A DNA stretch of 64,000 nt from Nocardia spumae (GTDB lineage Bacteria > Actinomycetota > Actinomycetes > Mycobacteriales > Mycobacteriaceae): positions 5,456,001-5,520,000 of the forward strand of contig NZ_JAJFZL010000001.1 in NCBI RefSeq assembly GCF_020733635.1, given 5' to 3'. Positions 1 to 8,529 of this stretch are shown piece by piece; positions within the stretch are counted from its first letter, which is position 1; every line of letters begins with the position of its first letter. Below the pieces are notes generated by a model. It was not told the origin of the DNA. It saw only the letters and a list, made by a program, of their open reading frames with translations, and searched no databases. Made by a program: the position numbers and the translations under genes.

Positions 1-500
1 TGCATCTTGGCGCCGGGTTTGGGTTCATAGAGCAGATCGAGGACTTCCGAGTGACGATCGAAAGCCGTCATGCGATGGAAGACCTCGGCGATCGACATGC
101 GGGGCACGTATTCCTGCACGTCCACACCCGGCAATCGGGTGATCCCGCTGGGCTGCTGCACGGTCTGGGAATCCAGATCCCAGATCGCGCCCACCGCGGG
201 ACGCGGCTCGGGGATCGCGGCCGCCGCCGGACCGAGCCACAACCGCAGCGCGTGCACATCACCGGCCGGACCGAAGACCGGCCGCAGTTTGAGTTCGTGA
301 TGCCCGGCCCGAGTCGGGATACGCATATCCACTTCCTCGGCCCGGCCCCGCGCCGACTGCAGCGCGTCGGCCAGCCGCGCGGTGGTGAGGCTGTCGTACA
401 CCGCGGGCATCTTCGTCAGCACCCGTTGCACAACTCGCTGCCAGCTCGCGAACTCACGCGGCGTCTCCCCCACCGATGCCACGGTCATCACATCAGGCAT
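1..500 (-). CDS. Unrecognised protein, N-terminal part, runs off the left edge
   Basis: A reading frame on the minus strand stays open from an ATG at 500 to the window edge, giving 166 visible codons. A second in-frame ATG at 488 is also possible. The visible part is soluble-looking. It has an alternating basic/hydrophobic N-terminus followed by a stretch with GDVHALRLWLG, which recalls the PAS-like DUF5593 proteins common in Nocardia. That family assignment is a guess from memory and no catalytic motif is visible. AT-rich sequence around 590-700 lies upstream and could hold the promoter. The 3' end is missing, so neither length nor function can be settled. Confidence 0.55.
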   Translation of the reverse strand, partial: MPDVMTVASVGETPREFASWQRVVQRVLTKMPAVYDSLTTARLADALQSARGRAEEVDMRIPTRAGHHELKLRPVFGPAGDVHALRLWLGPAAAAIPEPRPAVGAIWDLDSQTVQQPSGITRLPGVDVQEYVPRMSIAEVFHRMTAFDRHSEVLDLLYEPKPGAKM

Positions 501-703
501 CAACGTCTCAATGGTTATCCATGGGATTACTGCGTCGCTTCGCATCGCGCTCGCCCGTACCAGCCGTTCCTTCCGGGAACATGACTCAGATGAGCCAGTT
601 CGTTACCTGTTTAATGTACCGTTATGTAGCGGTTCAATCAACAGGGTTCGGCATTTTCGCAGGTAGAGGACGCGTCTACGGAAATATCGAACAGACCGGA
701 CGG

Positions 704-734
704 CGGGTTTCATCCCACCATAGGGCGAAACCCG
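704..734 (-). terminator. Hairpin downstream of the ROK gene
   Basis: Perfect 8-bp inverted repeat, CGGGTTTC (704-711) and GAAACCCG (727-734), with a 15-nt loop, starting 38 bases past the ROK stop codon. There is no clear T-tract, so termination is only inferred from position. Confidence 0.35.
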
Positions 735-771
735 TTACCGTACAGGCGATTATGCGGGCCGATTGTTACGG

Positions 772-1662
772 CTATGCGTCGGCCATGACGCCGAGTACAC
801 CGGCGCCGGCCAGCACCCCGATTTCGTCGACCTCCGACGGGATGACCCGCAGACCGGTCAGGAACCCGATCCGGGCATGGGTCGCGACCGCGGCATTCAG
901 CGGTTTCCACAGCACCGGACCGGCTTTGGCCACCGTGCCGCCCAGGACCACCAGGTCGAAGTCGAGCAGCGGCGCCACCGAAGCGATGGCCCGGCCCAGT
1001 GCCGTACCGGCACGCTGCAGAGCCTCGGTCGCCACGGTATCTCCCGCCGCGGCGGCCGCGATCAGTTCGGGCACCGTGGTGCCGCCGAAGCCCTGATTAC
1101 GCGTCCAGCGCAACAGCGCCCGGCCGCCGGCGACCGCTTCGAGGCAACCGCGACCACCGCATTCACACGGATCGTCGAAACCGGGAACGAGCACATGGCC
1201 GAAATGGCCCGCGTTACCGGTACGCCCGACGACGGAGAATCCGCCGACCGAGAGGCCGGCGGTGATGCGGTCGGAGACCAGCACCGACAGCGCGTCCATC
1301 ACCTCGGCGGTGGCCCCGAAGTTGCGTTCGGCCAGCGCCATGCACACACCGTCGAGACCGATCTGCACCTTCGCGGCCGGGAACAACTTGCTCACGGCAT
1401 CTTTCAGGGCGAACCCGGCATGCCATTCGGGTATCTCGACCGGGGCCACCACCCCGGCGGCCATATCGATCGGGCCCGGTGAACCGATTCCGACGGCGGT
1501 GATCTCATGACCTTCGGCGGCCGCGACGAGCAGGTCGCGGCAGACCTCCCAGGTCCCGGCCGCCGGTATCGGAACACGGCGGACATCGTCTTCCTCGACA
1601 TCCTCGGCCACCCGACACGCCGCGAAGCCGTCCACACCGATCTGCAGAGCCAGAACCGTCAT
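772..1662 (-). CDS. ROK family protein (glucokinase / sugar kinase-like)
   Basis: A 296-residue protein of the ROK family, which contains ATP-dependent hexose kinases and related repressors. It has no N-terminal helix-turn-helix, so a kinase is more likely than a regulator. The zinc-binding ROK signature is present as CECGGRGCLEA in the middle of the protein, preceded by a GHFGH segment matching the conserved ROK histidine region. A C-terminal VVLGG segment fits the second nucleotide-binding half. The N-terminal DxGxT phosphate loop is degenerate (LQIGVDG), which raises the possibility of weak or altered activity. It lies 45 bases downstream of the WhiB gene on the same strand. Substrate unknown. 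Confidence 0.75.
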   Translation of the reverse strand: MTVLALQIGVDGFAACRVAEDVEEDDVRRVPIPAAGTWEVCRDLLVAAAEGHEITAVGIGSPGPIDMAAGVVAPVEIPEWHAGFALKDAVSKLFPAAKVQIGLDGVCMALAERNFGATAEVMDALSVLVSDRITAGLSVGGFSVVGRTGNAGHFGHVLVPGFDDPCECGGRGCLEAVAGGRALLRWTRNQGFGGTTVPELIAAAAAGDTVATEALQRAGTALGRAIASVAPLLDFDLVVLGGTVAKAGPVLWKPLNAAVATHARIGFLTGLRVIPSEVDEIGVLAGAGVLGVMADA

Positions 1663-1707
1663 TCAGTCACCCACCGCCACAATTGTTTCCATCCGGCGGC
1701 GCGTCCG

Positions 1708-2163
1708 TTACGCACCGATACCGGTCGGCCGCAGCCGATGCCCGAGCACGATACGCCGCCGCGGAGTCGGGGGCGCGGGTTCGGTACAGACCGGTCGGGC
1801 GCTCGTCCGGATGATACGGAGCGGACGTTTGTGGTCGATCGGGGCGGTGCGGTGGCGGTCCAGGTTCTCCACGATCTTGCCCGCGCTGTCGTAGGCCACT
1901 CCCGCCCAGATCATGGCGCGGGGGCCGTCACCGCGCGCGATGAGAGTCTGTGCCAGCTGGGAACATTCACCCAGCAGCGGGCAGCCGGCGCAGATTCGCA
2001 CTGCCGCCCGCCAGGATTCGGGGTTGCCCACGTCGAGATCCCAGTCGTCGGGGCCGTCCGCGCAGGGTGGGCGATGGGTGCCGCGCGCCGGCGCGGGAAG
2101 AGGTGAAAGTGCTGTCGGCGCAGTGGATCCGAGGGATAGCCGACGCGGCTGGATTGTGCTCAT
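1708..2163 (-). CDS. WhiB-family iron-sulfur transcriptional regulator
   Basis: A 151-residue WhiB-like protein, an actinobacterial [4Fe-4S] regulator that normally binds the principal sigma factor and DNA. The four cluster cysteines are visible: one in PPCADG, then the CAGCPLLGEC block (C-x2-C-x5-C). The usual G-[VI]-W-G-G turn is modified to IWAG. A basic C-terminal tail with RRR fits the DNA-contacting segment. The ATG at 2163 was chosen because GGAGA sits 5 nt upstream; an upstream in-frame ATG at 2244 has no such site and would add 27 low-complexity residues. It is divergent from the MerR gene at 2446. The subclass (WhiB1-7) cannot be assigned from this sequence alone. Confidence 0.85.
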   Translation of the reverse strand: MSTIQPRRLSLGSTAPTALSPLPAPARGTHRPPCADGPDDWDLDVGNPESWRAAVRICAGCPLLGECSQLAQTLIARGDGPRAMIWAGVAYDSAGKIVENLDRHRTAPIDHKRPLRIIRTSARPVCTEPAPPTPRRRIVLGHRLRPTGIGA

Positions 2164-2445
2164 TTCCGTCTCCGGGGATGCCGAGGACACACGTGCAACA
2201 GCGGGATACGACTCGCAGACGTGGGCCCATGGTCGGGCGGGCATCGGGGCTGCTCGACAGTCCCCGGCAACCAGCAGCGAACTGCTGTACTCGGCACGTT
2301 AACGCACGATTCGGCGCGCGGCAACCGCTTCTGCCGCTATTTAACGGCACATTGACCAAGTCGTTGCACCGATGTATCGTCAATCAACGGGACGTTTTTG
2401 TACGGTCCGTTTGTTTATGGGGTAAGTTGTGATTTCCTAAGAGGT

Positions 2446-3156
2446 ATGGCTGTGCACTCGGAGTTCACGATCGACGAGCTGGCGCGGGCAGCAGACACCA
2501 CCGTGCGCAGCGTGCGTGTGTACCACGAACGTGGGTTGTTGCCGTCACCGGAGGTGCGCGGCCGTATCGGCTATTACGGCTCGGATCATCTGGAGCGGCT
2601 GCACACGATCAGCCGTCTCCTCAGCCGGGGCATGAAGCTCAACGGCATCCGGGAGTTGCTCGAGGCGTGGGACCGTGGCGACGGTCTCGCCGATGTGCTC
2701 GGCGTGAGCGACGCGCCCGCCGATCGTGAATCCGATGCGGCACAGGAGAAGCCGGACAACGAGGACCCGCTGGCCGATCTGCCCGATTACGTGAAGCAGG
2801 CGCTGGCCGGCAGCTCCGACCCGCTGGACGCCTATCGGCTCACCAACCCGCGCTGCAGCGACCTCGCGGCACGCCTGATGGACAGCGGCGTCCCGGACAC
2901 CACGGCCTTCCAGGTCGTCGAGCGGTTGCGCGCGGACTGCAATCAGATCGCCGATCGCTACGCCACCGAGATGTTCTACTGCCTCGCGGGACAGGCCTAC
3001 GAGCGCTCACCGCGCGAACCCAAGGATCGTGCGCGGCTGGAGAGCGAATTGGCGATCGCCCGGCTGATCGCCACCCGGGCCGCCTCCGAACTGATCGATC
3101 AAGCCTTCGCCCGCCACGCCGAGCTGCCCGCCCCACAGAGCGATACCGCGCACTGA
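2446..3156 (+). CDS. MerR-family transcriptional regulator
   Basis: A 236-residue regulator with an N-terminal MerR winged helix-turn-helix (about residues 5-75). It starts FTIDELARAADTTVRSVRVY and continues HERGLLP and a GYYGSDHLERL wing, followed by a dimerisation helix with GMKLNGIRELLEAWDRG. The C-terminal 120 residues are helical and do not resemble a known metal- or drug-binding domain. The start is either ATG 2446, one base after AAGAGG, or GTG 2452 with a better 7-nt spacing from the same site. Upstream, ACGGGACG and CGGTCCGT around 2390-2412 form an imperfect inverted repeat that could be its own operator. Ligand unknown. Confidence 0.85.
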   Translation: MAVHSEFTIDELARAADTTVRSVRVYHERGLLPSPEVRGRIGYYGSDHLERLHTISRLLSRGMKLNGIRELLEAWDRGDGLADVLGVSDAPADRESDAAQEKPDNEDPLADLPDYVKQALAGSSDPLDAYRLTNPRCSDLAARLMDSGVPDTTAFQVVERLRADCNQIADRYATEMFYCLAGQAYERSPREPKDRARLESELAIARLIATRAASELIDQAFARHAELPAPQSDTAH

Positions 3157-3268
3157 CCGCGGCGCCGCGCCGGTTTCGGACCGCGGATCCGGCGGCCGCG
3201 GACATGCGCCCGGTCGGGCCGACTTTTCACCCGACACGTCCATCGGCGCGCGCCGGTAGGCTACGTGG

Positions 3269-4765
3269 ATGCGACGGCCTCACCTCTTGTCCCGACGAAT
3301 TCGCGGCGTCAACGCCGTGGATCGACATCTGGTCGATCGGAGCGCGGCGCTGCGCCCCAGCGCGGCGGATAACGCGCTGCGCTCACTCACCATCGCGGCC
3401 AATGCGAACCGCCTGTGGATCGTGGCGGGGGCGGCGGCGATCGCCTTCGGCACCGGCCCGCAACGACGGGCCGGGGCGCGCGGACTGGTCGCGGCGGGAC
3501 TCGCCAGCGCAGTCGCCAACGGTGTTGCCAAACCGCTGTTTCCGCGACGACGCCCGCCCGCCGAGGCGGTGCCGCTGATGCGCCGGTTGATCTCGCCGCC
3601 GGTGTCCTCGTCGTTCCCCTCCGGCCACGCGGCCTCCGCCGCGGCCTTCGCGGTCGGCGTGGCCGTCGAATCCCCCGCGGCGGCGGTCGCGGTGGCGCCG
3701 GTGGCCGCCGCGGTGGCGTACTCCCGGATCCACGTGGGCGTGCACTGGCCCAGCGATGTGCTCGCCGGCATGGCGCTCGGAACGGCGATCGCGATCGGCA
3801 CCCGGCGGTGGTGGGCGGTGCGCCGCGACGAGCCGGCGGCCGTCGGGGCCGCCGAACGGATCGAGCCGCTGATCGCCGGGGCGGACCTGCTGCTGGTGGC
3901 CAACCCACAGTCCGGTAGCGGTGACGGCGCCACGCTGCTGTCCGATCTGACGCGCCATCTGCCGCAGGCCGTCGTGGTGGAACTCGGTGCGGATATCGAC
4001 CTCGACGCCGAAATCGACGCCCGGGTGCGCGACGGTTCCGTACGCGCACTGGGCGTACTCGGCGGCGACGGCACCGTCTCGGCCGTCGCCGAAGCCGCGG
4101 TGCGCCACGGACTTCCACTGGCGGTGTTTCCGGGTGGAACACTCAATCACTTCGCCCGCGATATCGGCGCCGACGACGCCGCCGCCACCATGACGGCGTT
4201 GACGTCCGGACGGATCGCCCGCGCCGATACCGCCCGAGTGCGCCTGGACGACGGCACCGAACGCATGGTGGTCAACACCGCCAGCCTCGGCGGCTATCCC
4301 GATTTCGTCCGGTTGCGCGAACGGTGGGAGCACCGAATCGGTAAATGGCCGGCCGCGGCGGTGGCCATGGTCTGTGTGCTGGCCCGGGCCCGGCCGCTGA
4401 ACACGACCATCGACGACGTACCGGCGGCGGTGTGGATGCTGTTCGTGGGCAACGGAACCTACCGTCCCGGCGACCAGGTCCCCACCGAGCGCACCGACCT
4501 GCACGGCGCCGGTCTCGACATCCGCTTCCTCCGCGCCGATCGCCGATTCTCGCGGCTGCGGCTGATCTGGGCCTCGATCACCGGAACCCTCGGCGTCTCC
4601 CCGACCTATGTGCACCGCCGTGCGGACAAACTGCGGGTGCGGATCTGGGGATCCCCGATCTCGCTGGCCACCGACGGCGAAGTCGACACGCGCAGCAGGA
4701 CTTTCGACTTCACGGGCGAACCCTCGTCGCTGGCGATCTTCCGGCGCGGCCACTCCGGCGCTTAG
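3269..4765 (+). CDS. PAP2 phosphatase-diacylglycerol kinase fusion protein
   Basis: A 498-residue two-domain protein. Residues about 25-190 are a membrane PAP2 phosphatase with its three signatures: KPLFPRRRP, the PSGH block (SFPSGHAASAAAF) and SRIHVGVHWPSD. From about residue 205 a diacylglycerol/sphingosine kinase catalytic domain follows, with LLVANPQSGSGDG, the GGDGT nucleotide loop and PGGTLNHFARDIG, ending with the typical TDGEV segment. The fusion joins a lipid-phosphate phosphatase to a lipid kinase, so it probably interconverts phosphorylated and non-phosphorylated lipids at the membrane. Such fusions are known in actinomycetes. No operon partner is evident. Confidence 0.85.
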   Translation: MRRPHLLSRRIRGVNAVDRHLVDRSAALRPSAADNALRSLTIAANANRLWIVAGAAAIAFGTGPQRRAGARGLVAAGLASAVANGVAKPLFPRRRPPAEAVPLMRRLISPPVSSSFPSGHAASAAAFAVGVAVESPAAAVAVAPVAAAVAYSRIHVGVHWPSDVLAGMALGTAIAIGTRRWWAVRRDEPAAVGAAERIEPLIAGADLLLVANPQSGSGDGATLLSDLTRHLPQAVVVELGADIDLDAEIDARVRDGSVRALGVLGGDGTVSAVAEAAVRHGLPLAVFPGGTLNHFARDIGADDAAATMTALTSGRIARADTARVRLDDGTERMVVNTASLGGYPDFVRLRERWEHRIGKWPAAAVAMVCVLARARPLNTTIDDVPAAVWMLFVGNGTYRPGDQVPTERTDLHGAGLDIRFLRADRRFSRLRLIWASITGTLGVSPTYVHRRADKLRVRIWGSPISLATDGEVDTRSRTFDFTGEPSSLAIFRRGHSGA

Positions 4766-4845
4766 TCCCCGCCGCGCTCGGGCGGCACAAGGACACACCC
4801 CGTGGTATGAAATGCGCAGTTTTCATATAACGGAGGTGTCGCTTC

Positions 4846-5307
4846 ATGACGCAGGCCGAATCCCTGTCGGCCGGCTCGGCCGACGCCGCGCTGGTGCGAT
4901 TGACCGCCCACGATCGCGGCGTCCTGACCGAGCTGGTCCGACGCGCCGACACCCACGAAGGGCCCTTCGGTGAGACGGTGACCAGTAACCCCGACGGCAC
5001 CCCGTGCCCGCCCCGGTCCCGCCACGCGGCGATCGTCGACGATGTCCGCCGCTACCTGATCGACCGGCAGCTATTGCTGACCCATTTCGACTGGGGCGCT
5101 TGGGCAGACGGCCATCGAACGATCCAGCGACGCGATCGGGCCACACTCGCGTCATGCACCGCCCAGCAGTGCCTGCAGTACCTGACGCTGCTGGTGCGCG
5201 CGGACCGATTCACCGAGGGCACCCTGCGTTCGGGCTTCGAGACCGGGCTGATGCAGGCGCTACTACACCGGCTGCATCAGCACACCTATCCCCGCGCGCC
5301 GCATTAG
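4846..5307 (+). CDS. Hypothetical protein, DUF6508-like
   Basis: A 153-residue cytoplasmic protein without membrane segments. The C-terminal part (LVRADRFTEGTLRSGFETGL) resembles DUF6508 proteins as I remember them; no function is established for that family. The ATG has ACGGAGG 10 bases upstream. Its stop codon overlaps the stop of the convergent dehydrogenase gene by 4 nt (5304-5307), so the two transcripts have overlapping 3' ends. Confidence 0.65.
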   Translation: MTQAESLSAGSADAALVRLTAHDRGVLTELVRRADTHEGPFGETVTSNPDGTPCPPRSRHAAIVDDVRRYLIDRQLLLTHFDWGAWADGHRTIQRRDRATLASCTAQQCLQYLTLLVRADRFTEGTLRSGFETGLMQALLHRLHQHTYPRAPH

Positions 5308-6065
5308 TCGCCCTGTAGCGCACGCACCCGCGCCAGGACATCCGGATACCGCTTGAGATGCGCCCCGCCGTTGAGGTCGATGGCCGCGCCGGTCATCCAG
5401 GAGCCGCGCTCGGAGGCCAGGAACGCCACCATCTCGGCGATCTCCTCCGGGCGGCCGCTGCGGCCCAGCGGCGTGTTCTCCAGGTACTCCTCGGTCAGGC
5501 CCGGAACGAAGGCGATGCCGGCGACCAGCGGGGTGTCGACCAGCCCGGGGCTGATCGCGTTGACCCGGATGCCGCGCTCGGCCAGTTCGAGCGCGGCGAC
5601 CTCCACCAGCATCAGCACCCCGGCCTTGGCGGCGCAGTAGCCGGCCATCCCCGTGCCGGGCTGGCGGCCGTTGAGGGAGGCGATGCAGGTGATGGAGCCG
5701 CCGTCGGCCAGCTGCCGGCCCGCGTACTTGATCACCAGGAACGATCCGGTCAGACAGACATCGACCGTCGTCTTCCACTGCGCCAGTTCGAGTTCGGTGA
5801 TCGGGCCGGGCAGCGACAGCCCCGCGCAGTTGACCACCGCGTGCAACTCCGGGGACGCGCCGAATCCGGCGGCGACCGAATCCTCGTCGGTGACGTCGAG
5901 GCGCAGCGCGGTGGCGGCATCGCCGATATCGGCCGCGACCGCCTGTGCCGCTTCCACATTCACATCGGCGACGACGATCCGGAAACCGTCGCGCGCCAGC
6001 GCGTGTGCGCTGGCACGTCCGATACCCGATCCGCCGCCGATCACCATCGCGGCCCGCGCGCTCAT
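5304..6065 (-). CDS. Short-chain dehydrogenase/reductase
   Basis: A 253-residue classical SDR that probably oxidises or reduces an alcohol/ketone with NAD(P). Visible elements are the GGGSGIG dinucleotide loop (residues 10-16), VNCAG, Ser130 and the catalytic YCAAK (Tyr143, Lys147). The C-terminal DLNGG is typical. An Asp (VVADVN) follows the second strand, which favours NAD over NADP. The start ATG overlaps the hydrolase stop as ATGA (6062-6065), making this the last gene of a coupled monooxygenase-hydrolase-dehydrogenase operon. Oxidation, ester hydrolysis and alcohol oxidation in one transcript suggest stepwise breakdown of one lipophilic compound. Confidence 0.88.
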   Translation of the reverse strand: MSARAAMVIGGGSGIGRASAHALARDGFRIVVADVNVEAAQAVAADIGDAATALRLDVTDEDSVAAGFGASPELHAVVNCAGLSLPGPITELELAQWKTTVDVCLTGSFLVIKYAGRQLADGGSITCIASLNGRQPGTGMAGYCAAKAGVLMLVEVAALELAERGIRVNAISPGLVDTPLVAGIAFVPGLTEEYLENTPLGRSGRPEEIAEMVAFLASERGSWMTGAAIDLNGGAHLKRYPDVLARVRALQGD

Positions 6066-7006
6066 CGCCGCGCTCCGGGAACCGCCGCGCGCTCGGCGCC
6101 GGCCAGATGACGGGTCAGGAAATGCACCTGATGGTCGAGGGCCGCATCGAACCAGTCGTTACCGGCGAACACATCGAAGTGATCGCACGGATAGTGGCGG
6201 ATTTCCGCACGCGCCGCGAATCCGGCCTTGGCCGCGGCATGGGCGGGCGCGGCCCGATCGAAGTCCGCGATCTGCATCAGCACGGGCGCGGTGATCCGCG
6301 CGGCGTGCCGGTCGGCGCGATAGTTGCCCAGTTCCAACCCGATCGCCGCGTCGACCTCGTTGCGCCAGGTCGGACCGGCCAGCGCCGTGTAGGACTCGTA
6401 ATAGCCGTCGGCGGTCAGCGCGGCATGCTCCCCCGGTTTGCCGACCAGCGGCATCATCACCGGGTTGCCGCCGAAGCGTCCGGCCAGGGCGCTGCGCACG
6501 CTCGAGACCGTGGACTTCGCGAGCGCCGCACCGCCGACCTGAGCGAAGGCCACCCGGCCCGCGGCCACTCCGTTCACCAGCGGGACCACCGCGACCACCG
6601 CGCAGATGTCGGGCCGATCGGCGGCGACCGTCAACGCGTGCCCGCCCGACAGCGATATGCCCCATGCCACCAGACGGTTCGGATCCACCCCGGGTTGCTG
6701 TGCCGCCGCGGACAGCGCGGCACGGTAGTCCTGAGCCTGCGCACTCATCGAGACCCGCTGGCGCGGCGCACCCGCGGAGGCGCCGAAACCTCGGTAGTCG
6801 AAGGCGAACACGGCCAATCCCGCCGCACTCAATCGCCGCGCGAACGGTTCCAAGCCGGAATCCTTGGTGCCGCCGAATCCGTGCGCCATCACCACGACCG
6901 GGCGACCCTGCGGCCCGTCGAACGGGCTCTCCGTCGCCCCTTCGAAAAACCAGGCGTCGCACCGTATTCCGCCGGAGCCGAACTGGATTTGCCGATACGT
7001 CGTCAC
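6062..7006 (-). CDS. Alpha/beta-fold hydrolase
   Basis: A 314-residue alpha/beta hydrolase with the oxyanion segment VVVMAHGFGGTKDSG, a DYRGFGAS strand-turn, the nucleophile elbow WGISLSGGH and a C-terminal DHFDVF histidine. The elbow reads G-x-S-x-S, with the final glycine of the canonical GxSxG replaced by serine. The GTG start at 7006 was chosen because it overlaps the upstream stop as GTGA (7003-7006). Upstream frame extension is low-complexity and lies inside the monooxygenase gene. It is the middle gene of the operon with the FMO and SDR; an ester or lactone substrate made by the monooxygenase is an inference. Confidence 0.82.
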   Translation of the reverse strand: MTTYRQIQFGSGGIRCDAWFFEGATESPFDGPQGRPVVVMAHGFGGTKDSGLEPFARRLSAAGLAVFAFDYRGFGASAGAPRQRVSMSAQAQDYRAALSAAAQQPGVDPNRLVAWGISLSGGHALTVAADRPDICAVVAVVPLVNGVAAGRVAFAQVGGAALAKSTVSSVRSALAGRFGGNPVMMPLVGKPGEHAALTADGYYESYTALAGPTWRNEVDAAIGLELGNYRADRHAARITAPVLMQIADFDRAAPAHAAAKAGFAARAEIRHYPCDHFDVFAGNDWFDAALDHQVHFLTRHLAGAERAAVPGARR

Positions 7007-8379
7007 TGCGCCACTCCTACCGTTCGATCCGTCTCGGTGACCCGTGCCCACGGCGGCGGTCCGGAGACCCGCGCGCGCTGCGCACCGGCGGGTATCTCGC
7101 GCGCCCGCATATCGTGTTCGTAGAGGAAGTAGTCGACCTGCTGGGTGTGCCGGGCACTGGGCACCATATGGCCGGTGTAGTGCTGCTGGTCGGCGACGAT
7201 CACGCGCCGCATCTCCTCCACCGCCGGCAGCCGGTAGCGGCCGACGGCGTACGCGCCGATCAGCCGCGCCTGGCATTCGACGAACGGGAACAGCGTCGGC
7301 GTGGACTGTGCGAATCCGGCGAAAACCAGGTCCTCGATCCCGGGCAGGAACATCCGCTTGTACAGATCGATCTTGTTGTCCGGTGCGCTGACGAATTCCG
7401 GGTCGAAGAACGGGAAGGTGATGTTGTATCCGGTGGCGTAGATGATGACATCGAAGTCGTCGGCCGTGCCGTCGGCGAAATGCACTGTGGCACCGTCGAA
7501 TCGATCGATATTCGGCTTCGGGATGACATCACCGGAGCCCAGGCGCAGCGGCAGCTCCACCGACTGCGTCGGATGGGCCTCGAAGAATTTGTGGTTCGGC
7601 TTGGGCAGGCCGTAGTTCTCCGGACGGCCCGCGGTGAGCGGCTGGCCCCACTGGGCGATCTTGCGCTGCCACGCGAACGGGATGTACGGGCTGGTGCGGT
7701 AGTACTTGTCGGCCGGGCGGCCGGCGATGTACTTGGGCACGATCCAGGCGCCGGAGCGCGTCGACAGCGTCAGTTTGTTGCCCAGCGCCTTGGACGACAG
7801 CTCGACGGCGATATCGGCCGCGCTGTTGCCGAGCCCGACCACCAGGATGCGCTGATCGGAGAAATCCATCGGGGTGCGCGGATCGATGTAGTGGTGGGCG
7901 TGCATGGTGCGCCCGGTGAATTCTCCGGGGAACTCCGGATACCGCGGGTCCCAGTGATGCCCGTTGGCGACGACGAGAAAGTCGAAGTGCCGCAACTCGT
8001 TTCGCTGCGTGCGCAATTCCCAGCCGCCGCCGGGAAGACGGCGCGCGTGTTCGACGCCGTTGCCGAATTCGATGGACCGGTACAGATCGAAGGCCGCGCA
8101 ATAGTCGTCGAGGTACTGCTTGATCTGGGTGTGGTGCGGGAAGTCGGGGAACTCCTCGGGCATCGGGAAGTCCCGGAACGACAGCTGATGTTTCGACGTG
8201 TCGATGTGCAGTGAGCGGTAGGCGCTGCTGTGCCCGTTCGGATTGCCGAAGGCCCAGTTGCCACCGACCCGATCCGACGATTCGAAACACACGTACGGGA
8301 TCCCGTAGTCGCCGAGCATCTTGCCGGCGGTCAACCCGCTGATTCCGGCGCCGATCACCGCGGTACGCGGTTGATACAT
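7003..8379 (-). CDS. Flavin-containing monooxygenase (group B)
   Basis: A 458-residue FAD/NADPH monooxygenase. The N-terminal VIGAGISGLTAG binds FAD and the central VVGLGNSAADIA binds NADPH. Between them the FMO fingerprint FTGRTMHAHHY is visible, with Tyr at the end rather than the Trp of Baeyer-Villiger enzymes. Expected chemistry is N- or S-oxygenation or BVMO-like oxygen insertion. The ATG at 8379 has the strong site AGGAGAGG immediately upstream; an in-frame ATG at 8460 would extend into the operator region. It leads the three-gene operon and is divergent from the TetR gene at 8530, which probably represses it. Confidence 0.88.
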   Translation of the reverse strand: MYQPRTAVIGAGISGLTAGKMLGDYGIPYVCFESSDRVGGNWAFGNPNGHSSAYRSLHIDTSKHQLSFRDFPMPEEFPDFPHHTQIKQYLDDYCAAFDLYRSIEFGNGVEHARRLPGGGWELRTQRNELRHFDFLVVANGHHWDPRYPEFPGEFTGRTMHAHHYIDPRTPMDFSDQRILVVGLGNSAADIAVELSSKALGNKLTLSTRSGAWIVPKYIAGRPADKYYRTSPYIPFAWQRKIAQWGQPLTAGRPENYGLPKPNHKFFEAHPTQSVELPLRLGSGDVIPKPNIDRFDGATVHFADGTADDFDVIIYATGYNITFPFFDPEFVSAPDNKIDLYKRMFLPGIEDLVFAGFAQSTPTLFPFVECQARLIGAYAVGRYRLPAVEEMRRVIVADQQHYTGHMVPSARHTQQVDYFLYEHDMRAREIPAGAQRARVSGPPPWARVTETDRTVGVAQ

Positions 8380-8404
8380 CACCTCTCCTTTCACACCGAT
8401 CCGT

Positions 8405-8460
8405 GAGTAGACAGATTTACAATTGTGTCTACGAGTAGACACATTCTCAGATGTGTCCAC
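8405..8460. promoter_or_regulatory. Repeated palindromic operator between FMO operon and tetR
   Basis: A 9-bp perfect inverted repeat, TGTGTCTAC (8424-8432) and GTAGACACA (8435-8443), is flanked by extra half-sites: GAGTAGACA at 8405-8413 and TGTGTCCAC at 8452-8460. Equivalent half-sites recur every 28 bp. The arrangement lies exactly between the divergent FMO and TetR genes, as expected for a TetR operator controlling both. Confidence 0.7.
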
Positions 8461-8529
8461 AGATTGCTAGGGTTTTCTGGAAACCGGGCGCGGACGATCC
8501 GGAAGGGCACGCGGTGAAAGGGGCGGCGA

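Noticed and set aside
655..680. GTAGA/TCTAC inverted repeat upstream of the first gene
   Set aside because: Only five paired bases with a 7-nt spacer, not distinguishable from chance.
5304..5307. Possible frameshift where two stop codons overlap
   Set aside because: The genes are convergent and both full length; the overlap is simply shared TTAG sequence.
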